DNA from: Avena insularis | Taxonomy: Eukaryota; Streptophyta; Magnoliopsida; Poales; Poaceae | Assembly (NCBI GenBank): GCA_023614405.1 | Contig: CM042697.1 | Location: 472,360,792-472,424,791 of the forward strand | Reading direction: 5' to 3' | Length of the DNA stretch: 64,000 nucleotides | Part shown: piece after piece, positions 11,148 to 21,608 of the stretch | Numbering within the stretch: position 1 is the stretch's first letter | How the letters are laid out: the number at the start of each line of letters is the position of its first letter | Notes under the pieces: generated by a model | What the model was told of the DNA's origin: nothing | Database searches by the model: none | Seen by the model: the letters and a program-made list of their open reading frames with translations, nothing else | Made by a program: the position numbers and the translations under genes

Positions 11148-11683
11148 TACGAAATTTGCATACGTGCGCACCAATTAGTACACCACGTCGCTGCTTGACT
11201 TGCTAGCGATAGTTTTTTTTTTCTGAGAGAGAACTGCTAGCGATAGCTGCCAGATAATCCTGTACGCGCCCAGGGCCTGTCCCTCCGATTCCGCCCAAGG
11301 CCATGGCGGGAGGCCTTTCCGCCAGCGGGAAATATCCTTTCGCCATGCATCGACGTGGTTCACCTATATCCCGCTGTTACCGAGGGCGGAAAGGCCCTTC
11401 CGTACATCGGTGGCGGGACGTATGCTCCGCCATGCACAGAGGCGGGTGGTGTCACGTGGCACCTTTTCCACGTCCCGCCAGGTTATTTTTGTCAATTGAT
11501 TTGAGAGGAGGGTAATTTCAGCAATACCGATTTGCAGAGGTGTATATTTGTAAAAAAATCGCGATCTCTGCGCGCGCACACGGCACCCTTCACCATCACA
11601 CGTCTACTTATCACGCATGTACGCCCATGTGGCCCATCAGCAGCTGCTGCATGCATGCCGATCGATGAGAGAAGGAAGGAGGA

Positions 11684-12732
11684 CACCTAAAACAGATCCT
11701 CTTCACCCCTCCCTCCTTCCTTCCCCCGTTTTGAGAGTCTCCCGAAGAAGCCCGGCTCGACCCCTAGCCCTCTCCGCCGGCGTTGCCGGCCGGAGACGGC
11801 GAAGGGAAGACGCCGGAGTAGATAGGAGTAGTTGTAGGTTCGGCAGCTTGCCGTCTTGGGGCTGTTTCCCCGGTAGTTTGTGCGGAACTCTAGATCTTGC
11901 CACCCAGATCTATGTAGTTTTAGGGTTCGTTGTCTCTGCTTTTCTTCTCCGATGGATGGAGGCCCAAGTTGAGACGGGAACCGACGCACCGCTGAATAAT
12001 TTCGTGGTGGTGGCCTGCCCTCCGATGCTGAGGTGCTGCACTCTCGGTTTCCTCTCGGCCGGCAATGGTTGCGAGGAAGAGGAGATCGATGGTGGAGTTA
12101 GTTGCGTGGCGGTGCAGCTCCTGTCCGACCATGGTGGCGAGGGGGAGCTGTGCTGTGGCGTGGTGGCCTTGGCGGCGGGGGGGGGGGGGGGGGCTTGCCC
12201 TCCGCAGGTTGGTGTTTGCCTTGATGGAGAGGGGTGCTGCGTGGCGACGTTTTCTCCGGCCGGCCGTGGAGGCGAGGGAAGGAAGCGAAGCAACAAGTGC
12301 TTCCCGGCCTTGTTGAGGTGGGACGTCAACCTGCTGCTGCAACGTCGAGCAAATCCCGCGGCGGCTACGATTGCCAACGCGAGCTTCGACCAAGATGGTG
12401 GCCTTGTGTGGCGCCAAGACGGCGCCCTTTCCAACCTCCGCAGTGGAGGCCTTCTTCGGAGTCACTCGCCGGAGTTCCCCCCCTGTGTCAGCGCCAAGTG
12501 GTTCGTCCCTGGCAAAGTCATGGTGGCCGGCGCTCGTGGCTCAATCTCGGTGGAGAGAACCCTGGACTCGATTGCTTTTCTGTTTTTTTATCAGGGTCCT
12601 CGGTGCAAATTTCCTGGCCTTTGTTGTAATTTCTTTTTCTGTTCTAGGCCCTGCTTGTATTGTGCACCCACCGTCGGTTAATTGAATGCAGCTTCAGGGC
12701 CCTTCGAGGCCCCTTATCCGTTCAAAAAAAAA
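11684..12732 (+). mobile_element. Full-length 1.1 kb non-LTR retroposon (copy 4)
   Basis: Flanked by the 14-bp duplication AGAAGGAAGGAGGA at 11670-11683 and 12733-12746. The 3' end has GAATGCAG, the hairpin GGGCCC-TTC-GAGGCCC, then CGTTC and ten A. A 355-codon open frame (11617-12681) starts upstream of the 5' junction, so as a whole it cannot be a native element gene. A run of 17 G sits at 12177-12193. Like the other copies it lacks RT and must rely on enzymes supplied in trans. Confidence 0.87.
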
Positions 12733-12749
12733 AGAAGGAAGGAGGAAAA

Positions 12750-13520
12750 GATGTGTAAATCTACTCCTGGTGCTACCTACGTAGCTGCCAGGCATCGGCT
12801 AGCTAGGCTAGGTATGTATGGTGGCTACAATGGCATGGCATGGCGAACAGTCTCCATGGCACTATTCGATCGGGCGACGCATGTCAAGTCTTGTCACGGC
12901 CCCGCCGAGTTAGTTAGTTATTGACACAGTGCCGTGGCAGTATGAAACGTGGATCCTGAGTCCTGACCGAGAAGCGCACAGTGCTGGCACTGCCGGAGAT
13001 GGATGGACGGACGTGGAGAAGGGCGTCGTGCGCGCGGCGGCCGTCTTTTGGCGAGGTGCTGCCGTGCTGGCCGGCTATAATTTGTCACGTCGGGGGCAGG
13101 CGGCATCGGCAGTCTAGGAAGGGGCTGGAGCAGGGGCAAGGCCGGCGATCCGCAGTAGGTGGTCAGTCTTTTTACTCCACGTGATCGCCCACGCCGCTTT
13201 GTATTGCGGTGTTCGTTCTGGCATCTTCACAGGACCGACGGTCTGTTTCGTTTTTATCGGTTTTTAGTTTGGGCCACGGTTGATTTGAAGCCGTAGTTTG
13301 GTTTGGCCGACAGCCTAGCGGCCCGATCTATATGTCTGTCTTTCTTTCGATGTTACCGGTTGACACCCTCGCGATGAGATGGTAATGACGACGTGACGTC
13401 GGCTGTCAGCGCCGGCGGGTTTCCGTGTGGCTGGTATTTCCCGCCATCGTTTTCCCCGCGCGCCTCGCTTTCCGCTGCGAGAAAACTTTCTGCGCATCCA
13501 GTCTGTTTCCCGCCTTTGCC
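12750..13520. other. Upstream region of the 13617 gene
   Basis: Moderately GC-rich, no transposon ends seen. Minus-strand frames of 60-100 codons here have no recognisable domain. It probably contains the promoter of the gene that begins at 13617. Confidence 0.4.
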
Positions 13521-13526
13521 GAGGTC

Positions 13527-13534
13527 TATAAAAG
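13527..13534 (+). promoter_or_regulatory. TATA box of the 13617 gene
   Basis: TATAAAAG in the context GAGGTCTATAAAAGACGG lies 83-90 bases before the ATG, a normal spacing for a plant core promoter with a 50-60 base A-rich leader (GCCCCAAAGAAAGAGCAAAC). It is the main reason to treat the downstream frame as a real transcription unit. Confidence 0.65.
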
Positions 13535-13616
13535 ACGGTCGCCGGCACGGGCGGAGACAACAAGCCCCAAAGAAAGAGCAAACTAGCAGCCGAAAAAGCG
13601 TTAGCCACCAGCAGTC

Positions 13617-14183
13617 ATGCCTCGCTGCAAGATCGCCAACTGGACGAAGATCCGAGAGATGTGCCGCACCCGCTACCCTGACGTGGAGGTCGACGAGGTC
13701 CACCTCGAGGCCACAGTGTTGGCCCGGCGCATGGGCGAGGCGAAGGTGCTGGCCTTCGAGAAGGAAGGCGATATCGCCGAGATGGCGCGGCAGCGGGTGG
13801 TGGAGGCGGCGGCAACTGTGGCCGCCCAATGGGCGGTGACCGACATACACCACGTCGCCGCCAAGGAAGCGGTGCAGGCGGTGTCCTTGGAGGACGCATT
13901 TGCGGATCTCCATGAGATCCGCCACGAGGCGGCCATGACCACGCTGGAGGAGGTGGCCAAGGAGGCCGCCAAGGTCGCCATCCGCGAGCTCCGCCATACC
14001 GCCAAAGCGCGGAGCGACGGGGAAGAGGCGCAGCGCGAGCACGTCGCCTACTCGGGGCGGAAGAGAAGCTCGTGGCTCTGGCCGCTGAGGCGGCTGTCGC
14101 GTGGGGTCTCGTCGACACGGAGGAGGAGGAGGGAGAGAAGGTGGACCAGCTGGTGGAGCCGATCGCCGTCCTCGTGCAGATAG
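13617..14183 (+). CDS. Ala/Glu/Arg-rich protein of unknown function, probable frameshift
   Basis: The ATG follows a TATA box and a plausible leader. The 188-residue frame begins MPRCKIANWTKIREMC and continues as an Ala/Val/Glu/Arg-rich, helix-forming protein with repeated heptad-like stretches (for example EDAFADLHEIRHEAAM, EEVAKEAAKVAIREL). I recognise no domain and no signal peptide. After about residue 145 (near 14054, a GGGG run) the frame turns Arg/Ser/Trp-rich, while the +2 frame carries on with the earlier character (GAEEKLVALAAEAAVAWGL, then an acidic TEEEEGEK stretch) and stops at 14278. One extra G would join the two into about 220 residues. So this copy has a one-base loss or a sequencing error. 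A real grass-specific gene or a recent pseudogene are both possible. Confidence 0.55.
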   Translation: MPRCKIANWTKIREMCRTRYPDVEVDEVHLEATVLARRMGEAKVLAFEKEGDIAEMARQRVVEAAATVAAQWAVTDIHHVAAKEAVQAVSLEDAFADLHEIRHEAAMTTLEEVAKEAAKVAIRELRHTAKARSDGEEAQREHVAYSGRKRSSWLWPLRRLSRGVSSTRRRRRERRWTSWWSRSPSSCR

Positions 14184-14189
14184 CGCAGG

Positions 14190-15059
14190 CGCTGGGCTTT
14201 CCCCCCTTTCCGATCCCGGCTATAGCTCCTTCTGTGGCGGAGTTGCTCGCGGCTGATGCGAAGGAGCTCGCCGACTAGGAGGCTAAGGACCACCGGGCCA
14301 CGGAGATGGCAAGGCCCTGGCGAATCGGGCGGTGGAGGACCGGAGGATGGCGGCGGGCAAGGCGGTGAGTCGCGGACATGCGCGCGACCGTCATCGCGAA
14401 CGCGTCTAGCAGCGGGCCATCTAGTCAGTTAGGGCGGCGATCGACGGACCCAACGACAAGCGGGCCATCTGGACAGTTAGGGCGACGATCGACGGACCCG
14501 ACGATAGCGACAACGGTGGCCGTGGTAGCCACGGCGAGTAGCCGGCGCGTCGTTCTCCTCCAGCCGTACCCATAGCCGCAGGAGCAGCAGTAGCACCCCC
14601 TAATTTGTTTGAATGGTCGTTTTGTAACCGGCAGGGATTAAAATCTAATGAAAAATAAGTTTAAGTACTAATGTCTTAGTATATTTGGATCCGGGTGGCC
14701 AACGGACAGGACACCCCGTGTTGTCCGTGCGCGTCCAGGCCAACGCAACCATTGTTCAAATTAGATGCACGTATAGGTCGAGGTGGACACGATTTGTCCG
14801 GATAGATCGGTTGCCGCGCGCACGTCCCGCGCTTCCGTTGTTTAAGAATTGCTGTAGCCCTGCGACGGAGAAACTGGCAGCAATCGCGGTACCGTTGTTA
14901 TATTACGGGCACATTTGGCCGGGCTCGTTAAACGACTGTTGCATGCGCAGTCAGTGGGTCTAACTGAACGCCTCTTAATTAACTGAACTCAGGCAGGACA
15001 CGGCGTACTGGCCGCGAACAGGGATTTGAGTTACAGGGTTCCGAGGCCAAGACGGAGTT
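14190..15059. other. 3' flank of the 13617 gene
   Basis: 14190-14278 is the end of the alternative reading frame. AATGAAAAATAAG at 14647 could serve as polyadenylation signal. A 45-bp near-duplicate containing GGGCGGCGATCGACGGACCC / GGGCGACGATCGACGGACCC occurs at 14430 and 14480. The rest shows nothing recognisable. Confidence 0.4.
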
Positions 15060-15064
15060 ATTAA

Positions 15065-15301
15065 TGTTGGGAAACTAGGCCGGTAGAGTCCCACTCGGTG
15101 TGGCTTCTATCAGGATAGAGTTGGCTCATATGGGTATCGTATCCCCCTTAGTCTATAAATAGAGGAATAATCATTGTACGTGAGCTTACCGAGAGAAAGT
15201 GTAACAAAGTTTCCCTTTGTTTCCTGTGTGTCTTCTACTAGTCTTCTTCTCGGGTGTGGAACAGCCTCGGGACCGGCCAGTCGGTAGGGGGTGTTTCAAC
15301 A
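15065..15301 (+). repeat. 5' LTR of the copia element
   Basis: Starts TGTTGGGAAAC and ends GTTTCAACA. TCTATAAATAGAGG near 15153 is the TATA region of the LTR promoter. It lacks about 21 bases (around CATCTACTGGTGTAATC) that are present in the 3' LTR. Confidence 0.93.
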
Positions 15302-15314
15302 CGTTATCAGCACG
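15302..15314 (+). other. Primer binding site of the copia element
   Basis: CGTTATCAGCACG directly follows the 5' LTR. It has the TATCAG core expected for pairing with initiator methionine tRNA but departs from the plain TGGTATCAGAGC found in the elements at 32034 and 47560. Position is strong evidence, the sequence match is partial. Confidence 0.6.
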
Positions 15315-16629
15315 TGTCTCTCCGTCGAGCCTCCGTCAAGCGACCGTCGAGCCTGCATCACGCAGGCTTTCGTTGAAGGTAACCCCGATCTGACCGCAAA
15401 AATGAATTCATCTCGCAATTTCCTTTCAAGATTTGCGTTCAGATCTTAGATCAGATCCCATCTAAAGTGCGGATTTTTCTTCCCGGGAGTCGAGCTGATC
15501 TGCTGTCGCCGACCAATGTCGATCTAATCACTCCCGAATTAGAATTTTGTTGACTGTACCGTCGATGCAGGCACCTGCTGTGCCGATCTAGATTTTTATT
15601 TAGTAGATTGGAGTTATCTTGCCTGTTTTAATTAAGTATATCGGATCGATCTACAGATTTTTTTATATATTTTCTTTTAGCAATCGCACGTCTACACGCA
15701 CTTGCTGCGAGCTGTTGTGCCATGGTGCTGTCGTACATGGCCTTCGCTGTCTTGCCCGCGCCGACCCGCGCCGCTACCGCGCGCCAGCCAGCCTTTTCGC
15801 CGCGCCGCCGCTGCTGCTTCGCGTCTTAGCGCCCTTGTCGGCGATGCGCTGCCGCGCCGCGCGCGCGCGCCTGCGCGCCCCAGCTGTCGCGCATGAGCCC
15901 GCTGCCCGTACCCGCGCTGGCGAGGCTTCGGCTGGCCAGCGCCAGCGTAGCGCCCAGCTTCGCGCCGCCTACTGCTGCCGCCGCAGCGTCGTCGTCCGCC
16001 GCTGCGCGCCCAGCCAGCGCCGCATCGCTACCAGCGATGCCGCCAGCCGAGCCAGCGCAGCGCTGCTGCTGCATCAGCAGCCAGCCGCTTCCTTTGCTTG
16101 TGTGCTTTCGCCGCCCAGCTGCGCTGCTACCCGCGCGATCGCGCGCCAGCGCTTGTACCGCGCCGCCGCTGCTCATCGCACGCGACCTGCTTTGCCGCCG
16201 CATCCCCCCTCGCCACGACCCGTGGTCGTCGGCTGCTGCCCTTTGCACCCGCCCTAGTCGGGAGCAACCAGCTCCGTCCACCCCGCTAGCCGGGCTGGAC
16301 AGTCTAGGGTGGGCCGGTCCAGTTGGGCCGTTTTCTTTTTCGGCCCACGCGGTATACAAAAACGAAAAAAAATATAGTGGGGCGTGGGAGACGCGTTTGC
16401 TGGGCTGTTGGACCGTTTTGGTCCTGTTTTCGGTCCGATTTTACACAAGCTTTTGAACTATGTTTTACTATAGTTATTAATTACCGCATGTTTTTAATGC
16501 TTTGTATCTCATAGATAGCTTGTACCGTTTTTACATTAAATTTTGGAACGCCGTCATATTTGAATTATTGTATCGTATTTATGCAACCGATTACCTGCTG
16601 TAATCTTACACACTTTGCATAAATTGCAG
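15315..16629 (+). other. Untranslated leader of the copia element
   Basis: About 1.3 kb between PBS and gag, with a strongly GC-rich middle (15720-16260) made of GCCGC/GCGCC words that gives long artefactual Ala/Arg/Pro-rich frames on both strands, then AT-rich sequence before gag. No domain is recognisable, so I read it as leader and not as a captured gene. Confidence 0.6.
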
Positions 16630-17735
16630 ATGACCGGAATCGTCAGCCGCGAGTTCCCGGAGTTGACCCGGGATGGGCTTAACTACCTGACTTGGGCCTC
16701 GGACGTTGAGATCGTCCTCGAGGACCGATGCATCAAGGATGCGTTGATTGAGGGGACCCCGACGGCCCCCCAGCAAAACCATCCCGGCGGATAACGCCAA
16801 AGCCCTGCACTTCCTCCGCCATCACATGTGTGAGACTCTCAAGAACGAGTACATGGCAGAACGGAGTGCTTCTGCCCTCTGGACCGTCCTCAACAAGCGG
16901 TTCTCTAGGCTGAAGTACACCATTCAGCCACAGGTGAGGCGATTGGATCGTCCCGAGGTTTGCGGACTTCAAGACGGTGGGAGAGTACGACTCCAGGTTG
17001 CACCGGATTTGTACCATTCTTCAGCTGTGTGGGACCAGTACCACCGATCAGCAGAAGATAGACAAAATCCTCTCCACATTCCATCCGGACAACATCCAGT
17101 CCTCGCGAAACTTTCGCTAGGAAGGATTCACGGAATATGCAGCGCTTATTGATGCTCTCCAGGTGGCCGAGGCGCAGGATAATGTTCTGAAAAAGAACTT
17201 CTCCGCGCAACCCTTCGCGGGGGGCCCAAGTTATGAGGCCAATGTCGGTGCCTACAAGGTGCGCAAGCCCATCCACAAGAAGAGAGGCAAGAAGGGCATG
17301 AAGGGCCTCAACTCCTCCAACCCGGCCAAGCAACACAAGGCGGGCAAGGGGGAGGCAAGGCCCCAGGACTGCTTCCGCTGTGGCTCCAAGACTCACTTCT
17401 CCAGGCAGTGTTTGGCCCCTAAACACGTCGTGGACGCGTTCAAGGCCAACAAGAAGGCGCGCGAGGCGCACCTTGTCCAGGTTGAGGCACCACTGGCGCC
17501 CGGAGCGGCGCCTGTGCAGAACATCGCGTCCGTAGTGGCGCAGGACGTAGCACAAGTGGCAGCACCTTCGGCGGTTCCCACGAACGCCGCTGTGCCCATG
17601 GAGGTTGAGCATGTTGTCCCCCCTACGCCTCAGCTAGACATCTCTGCTACCTCGATGATGATAGCCAACGAAGAGAAGCTCACTGACCTTGAGATACAGG
17701 CTGAGCTTGATGGTTTCTTTGCAGAATCCACCTGA
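16630..17735 (+). pseudogene. copia gag (frameshifted)
   Basis: The frame opens at ATG 16630 (MTGIVSREFPELTRDGLNY) and continues through two frameshifts (about 16790 and 16940) and an in-frame stop at 17117. Recognisable pieces are LNYLTWASDVEIVL, ALWTVLNKRFS and RLHRICTILQLCGT of the copia Gag (UBN2-like) fold, a basic stretch (HKKRGKKGMKG) and the zinc knuckle CFRCGSKTHFSRQC (C-x2-C-x4-H-x4-C, about 17369-17410). It would form the particle shell and bind the element RNA. The longest intact piece is 17163-17735. Confidence 0.88.
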
Positions 17736-17988
17736 GCTTCTTTTTGTTATGATGATTTCTTTCCCCGTAAATAATCAGATACAATTTTAGATATGGTTGT
17801 AAGCTCTATGAGAGCATAACATTTATTTGTTTTTCGGCGATTGGATGACATTTATTTCATTCATTTATTCCATTATTTGGTTGTGTGATGTTCTGAAATG
17901 TTTATGTGTTTTACTTACTTGATGTAGCATCTTCCTCGCTCCATTATATTAATTAGGCACTATATTTTAGAACGCGTGTGACGCCCAA

Positions 17989-19684
17989 ATGGAGGAAACG
18001 TGCCTTGCTGATAGCGGCACCACAAATACCATCTTGAGAGAAACAAAGTATTTTGAGTCCAATTACCAAAAACCCTGGTAACATAATGACAATCGCCGAC
18101 TGCGGTCCGAATGTAGTTGGCTCCGGAAGAGCAACTATCATACTCCCTAATGGAACAACTCTGATCATTGAAGAGGCATTGTTGTATCCGGAGTCGACTC
18201 GTACTCTCTTGAGTTTCAGAGACATCCGCGCCAATGGTTTCCATGTAGAAACCGATGATGATGAGAATGGAAAGGAGTTCCTACTCATTACCAAGCGCGA
18301 CGAAAATGGTAAACATGTTGTCGAAAGACTCCCTTTATTAGCTACTGGGATGTACTACACTAAGATAGTAGCACCACCTATTTACACTACCCTTAAGACT
18401 GTCTTTAGAAGCTCCGAACTATTCTGCCTTTGGCATGATAGGTTAGGCCACCCCGGTCTTAGGATGATGAGAAATATAATTAACAACTCAAATGGTCATA
18501 ATGTTAATGTGAAAAATTTCCCGAATCCCGATGATTTCGTGTGCTCCGCATGCGCTACGGGGAAATTGATCATTAGACCGTCCCCCCTAAAGGTGAAGGA
18601 TGAACTCTCCGCGTTCTTGGAACGTATTCAAGGGGATATATGTGGTCCAATTCAGCCCCTCTCAGGGCCGTTTCGATACTTCATGGTGCTCATCGATGCT
18701 TCCTCTAAATGGTCCAATGTTTGTCTGTTGTCAACAAGGAACCATGCTTTTGCAAAATTGATCTCTCAGATCATACAAATAAGGAATAAATTCCCTGATT
18801 ATCGTTTAAAGTCTATTCGAATAGACAATGCCGGAGAATTTACTTCAAAGGCATTCGATGATTATTGCATGGCAACTGGAATCAAACTCGAGCACTCTGT
18901 ACCGCATGTCCACACTCAAAATGGACTTGCGGAGGCATTGATTAAAAGGATTAAATTCATTGCCAGACCACTCCTTCAGGGTTGTAATTTACCAACTATA
19001 TGTTGGGGACACGCGGTGTTACACGCTGCTAATCTCATCAACTTTCGACCATCGGCCTACAACATCCACTCTCCCATCCAACTTGCGCAAGGGTCGGCAC
19101 CGGAAATTTCCCACCTACATAGGTTTGGCCGCCAGGTATATGTACCTATACCACCACCCCAGCGATCAGCAATGGGACCGCTCCATAAGTCGGGGATATA
19201 CGTTGGTTATGAGACTGTGTCCATAATCAGGTTCTTGGACCCCTTGACATGTGACTGTCACACGACCCATTTTGCTGACTGCATTTTTGACGAGGATCTC
19301 TTTCCGACTTTGGGGGGAGGTAATCAACCTCTGGATGACAAAAGTCGAGAAATCACGTGGAAAGCCACGGGGATCCACGCTCATGACCCGCGCATTGTTG
19401 AGACTAATAGAGAAGTCCAAAAGATACTAGATTTGCACTCCCTAGCGAATCAACTGCCCGATCATTTTAGTGATTTAAAGACTGTGACAAAGTCGCATGT
19501 GATGCACGCAATGCATCGGAAAGGGTTGAAATACCAAAGAAAAATGATGGTATACCCGCTCCTGCTCCAAGGCCTAAGAGGACGCGGAATCCGGTTTCTC
19601 AAATCCCAAGTACCCGGGGACGCCCGAAGAAAAAGGATAAGGGTGATTTATTACAGTCTGCCCCTGTTGAGGGGAGCCAGTTGA
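17989..19684 (+). pseudogene. copia protease and integrase region
   Basis: A short frame from ATG 17989 holds the aspartic protease site LADSGTTNTIL, then a frameshift near 18070 leads into a 543-codon frame. That frame has the GAG-pre-integrase segment (LWHDRLGHPGLRMM and the CSACATGK zinc ligands, about 18430-18560), the integrase core (QGDICGPI, RIDNAGEF, then HTQNGLAEALIKRI in place of the usual QNGVAE..NR), and the tail with GYE and the target-joining C-terminal part. The D, D and E residues of the core are all visible. The Arg/Lys-rich end after 19560 marks another frameshift into the RT frame. Confidence 0.9.
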
Positions 19685-20919
19685 GACCTGGCACAAGTAT
19701 GGATATTTCAGTGCTCGAAATTCCGGACTTGAACTTTCCTATATCGGAAATACCCAACGAAGTTGTGTGCGCACACATCGGAGCGGGAAAGCTAAAGGAC
19801 CTAGCTCCTGGATTGGGAAATCCGGTGGAGCAAGAGGATGTGCCTGACGCACTCCATAACAAAATGGCCATTAACTATGTAAATTCGGGCGAGTCATACA
19901 ACCGAGCCATGGCAAATGTCGACGTTAATTTTGCCAAGAAAATTGCCTCAATCATAGATCTTGACCCTGAGCCTAACACGCTCGCTGATTGCAAGAAAAG
20001 GTCGGATTGGAAAGATTGGCAGAAGGCAATTACTGCTGAATTATTATCGTTGAACAAAAGAGAGGTATTTGGACCTGTTTGTCTAACTCCTCCCCACATT
20101 CGCCCCGTTGGCCATAAGTGGGTTTTTGTTCGAAAGAGAAAAGAGAATAATGAAGTAGTAAGGTACAAAGCAAGGCTCGTTGCTCAAGGTTTCACTCAGC
20201 GACCAGGTGTCGACTTTGAGGAAACTTACTCCCTAGTCATGGATGGAATTACCTTTAGATACTTGATCTCAATGGCAATAAACATGGACTTAAAAATGAA
20301 ACTAATGGATGTTGTCACCGCTTACCTATATGGTAACTTGGATTCGGACATATACATGAAAGTACCAGAAGGTGTCCCTGTCCCGAACCGGGATAGAGCA
20401 ACCAGGAGTTTATATAGTGTTCAGCTTAAGAAGTCATTGTATGGACTAAAACAGTCAGGTAGGATGTGGTATAATCGTTTAAGCGATTTCCTTCATCAGA
20501 AGGGCTACGCGAGCAATGAAGATTGCCCATGTGTTTTTATACGGAGATCCTAGTATGGTTTCTGTATTATCTCGGTGTACGTGGACGATTTGAATATAAT
20601 CGGTACACCTGACGATATTGAGGAAGCGAGTTCCTACCTGATGTCGGAATTCGAGATGAAAGACTTAGGCAAAACCAAGTTATGCCTCGGTCTGCAACTT
20701 GAGCATTCCCCCGCTGGGATTCTAGTTCACCAGTCGGCCTACACCCAGAAGGTGTTGGAACTATTTGGGTTTGAAAAGGCATATCCTTCTAAGACCCCGA
20801 TGGTCGGAAGATCTTTGCAGCAAGACAAGGACCCGTTCAGGCCTAAAGAAGAGGGGGAGGAAATTCTAGGACCGGAATTCCCCTACTTAAGTGCGATTAG
20901 GCGCCTTATGTACCTATAA
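19681..20919 (+). pseudogene. copia reverse transcriptase, interrupted by a stop
   Basis: Begins with a linker (LADCKKRSDWKDWQKAI), then VGHKWVFVRKRK, RYKARLVAQGFTQRPGVDF, DVVTAYLYGNLD, KKSLYGLKQSGRMWYNR and, after an in-frame TAG at 20551-20553, the catalytic YVDD box (20578-20589, followed by LNIIG). The second part keeps the thumb residues (MKDLGKTKLCLGLQLE, AYTQKVLELFGF). The reading frame is the same on both sides of the stop, so one nonsense substitution separates them. A frameshift near 20915 precedes RNase H. Confidence 0.92.
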
Positions 20920-21608
20920 ATTGTACACGGCCGGATATTGCATTCGCCGTCAATTTGCTTGCAAGGTACAGTTCTGAGCCTACCAAGAGACATTGGAAAG
21001 GCGTTAAGGACATCTTTAGGTACATACAAGGGACAAAGGACCTTGGCTTGTTTTATTAAAAGAACCAAGACCTATCTGTTGTAGGCTATGTAGATGTTGG
21101 GTACCTTTCGGACCCGCATACATCCAAGTCGCAGACTGGATATGTTTTCCTTTGTGGTGGAACAGCAATTTCCTAGAAATCGTCTAAGCAAACTATTGTG
21201 TCAACTTCGACGAACCACTCGAAAATCATAGCATTATATGAAGCATCACGAGAATGTGTATGGCTTCGACGAGTAGTCAGCCACATCCAGATGTCATGTG
21301 GACTGAACACCGTACAAACCCCAACAATTATCTATGAAGATAATGCCGCTTGTGTTGCACAAGTCCAGACGGGTTATGTGAAGAGCAATCTCACAAAGCA
21401 TATAAACCCCAAGTTCTTCTATGCACATGAACTGCAAAAGATGAACGAAGTGAAAGTCTTGCATACTAAGTCGTGTGAAAATCTCGCTGATTTGTTCACT
21501 AAATCATTGCCAGCATCTTCTTTCGAGAGATGTGTCCGTGGGATCGGCATGATAAGACTTAGGGAGATGCAAGGTTCAGGGGGAGAATCTTCACAAACTC
21601 ATCGCTGA
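20920..21608 (+). pseudogene. copia RNase H
   Basis: Pieces with stops at about 21057 and 21174 show RPDIAFAVNLLARYSSEP, HWKGVKDIFRYIQGT, GYVDVGYLSDPHTSKSQTGY and, in the open frame 21198-21608, ASRECVWLRRVVSHI, IYEDNAACVAQVQ, KHINPKFFYAHELQK and ENLADLFTKSLP, the usual C-terminus. The acidic SDAD-like site is changed to VDVG, so even a repaired frame might lack nuclease activity. The frame ends shortly after the AGGGGGAGA purine run. Confidence 0.9.

Larger units (their letters stand above)
9144..11560. mobile_element. Mutator-like element (MULE) with long TIRs and 9-bp TSD
   Basis: Both ends read GATTTTTTTACAAATATA into the element, and they are flanked by a perfect 9-bp duplication GCGATCTCT at 9135-9143 and 11561-11569, diagnostic of Mutator superfamily insertion. 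The terminal inverted repeats run for about 330 bp (9144-9480 and about 11225-11560) and share words such as GGCGGGAGGTGG / GGCGGGACGTGG, GCCACGTGGCACC / GCCACGTGACACC and GGAGGGACAGGCCCTG. No MURA transposase is present, so it is non-autonomous. The interior (about 9490-11020) holds two MITEs and a GC-rich block of about 900 bp that looks like captured gene DNA, making a Pack-MULE plausible. Confidence 0.92.

Noticed and set aside
11617..12681. 355-codon open frame, longest unassigned frame of the window
   Set aside because: It starts upstream of the 5' junction of the 1.1 kb retroposon and crosses the target duplication, so it cannot be one native gene. The sequence is low-complexity and only loosely shared with the sister copy.
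15619..16456. Ala/Arg/Pro-rich frames of 180-210 codons
   Set aside because: They fall in the GC-rich leader of the copia element, on both strands, without domain or conserved start.
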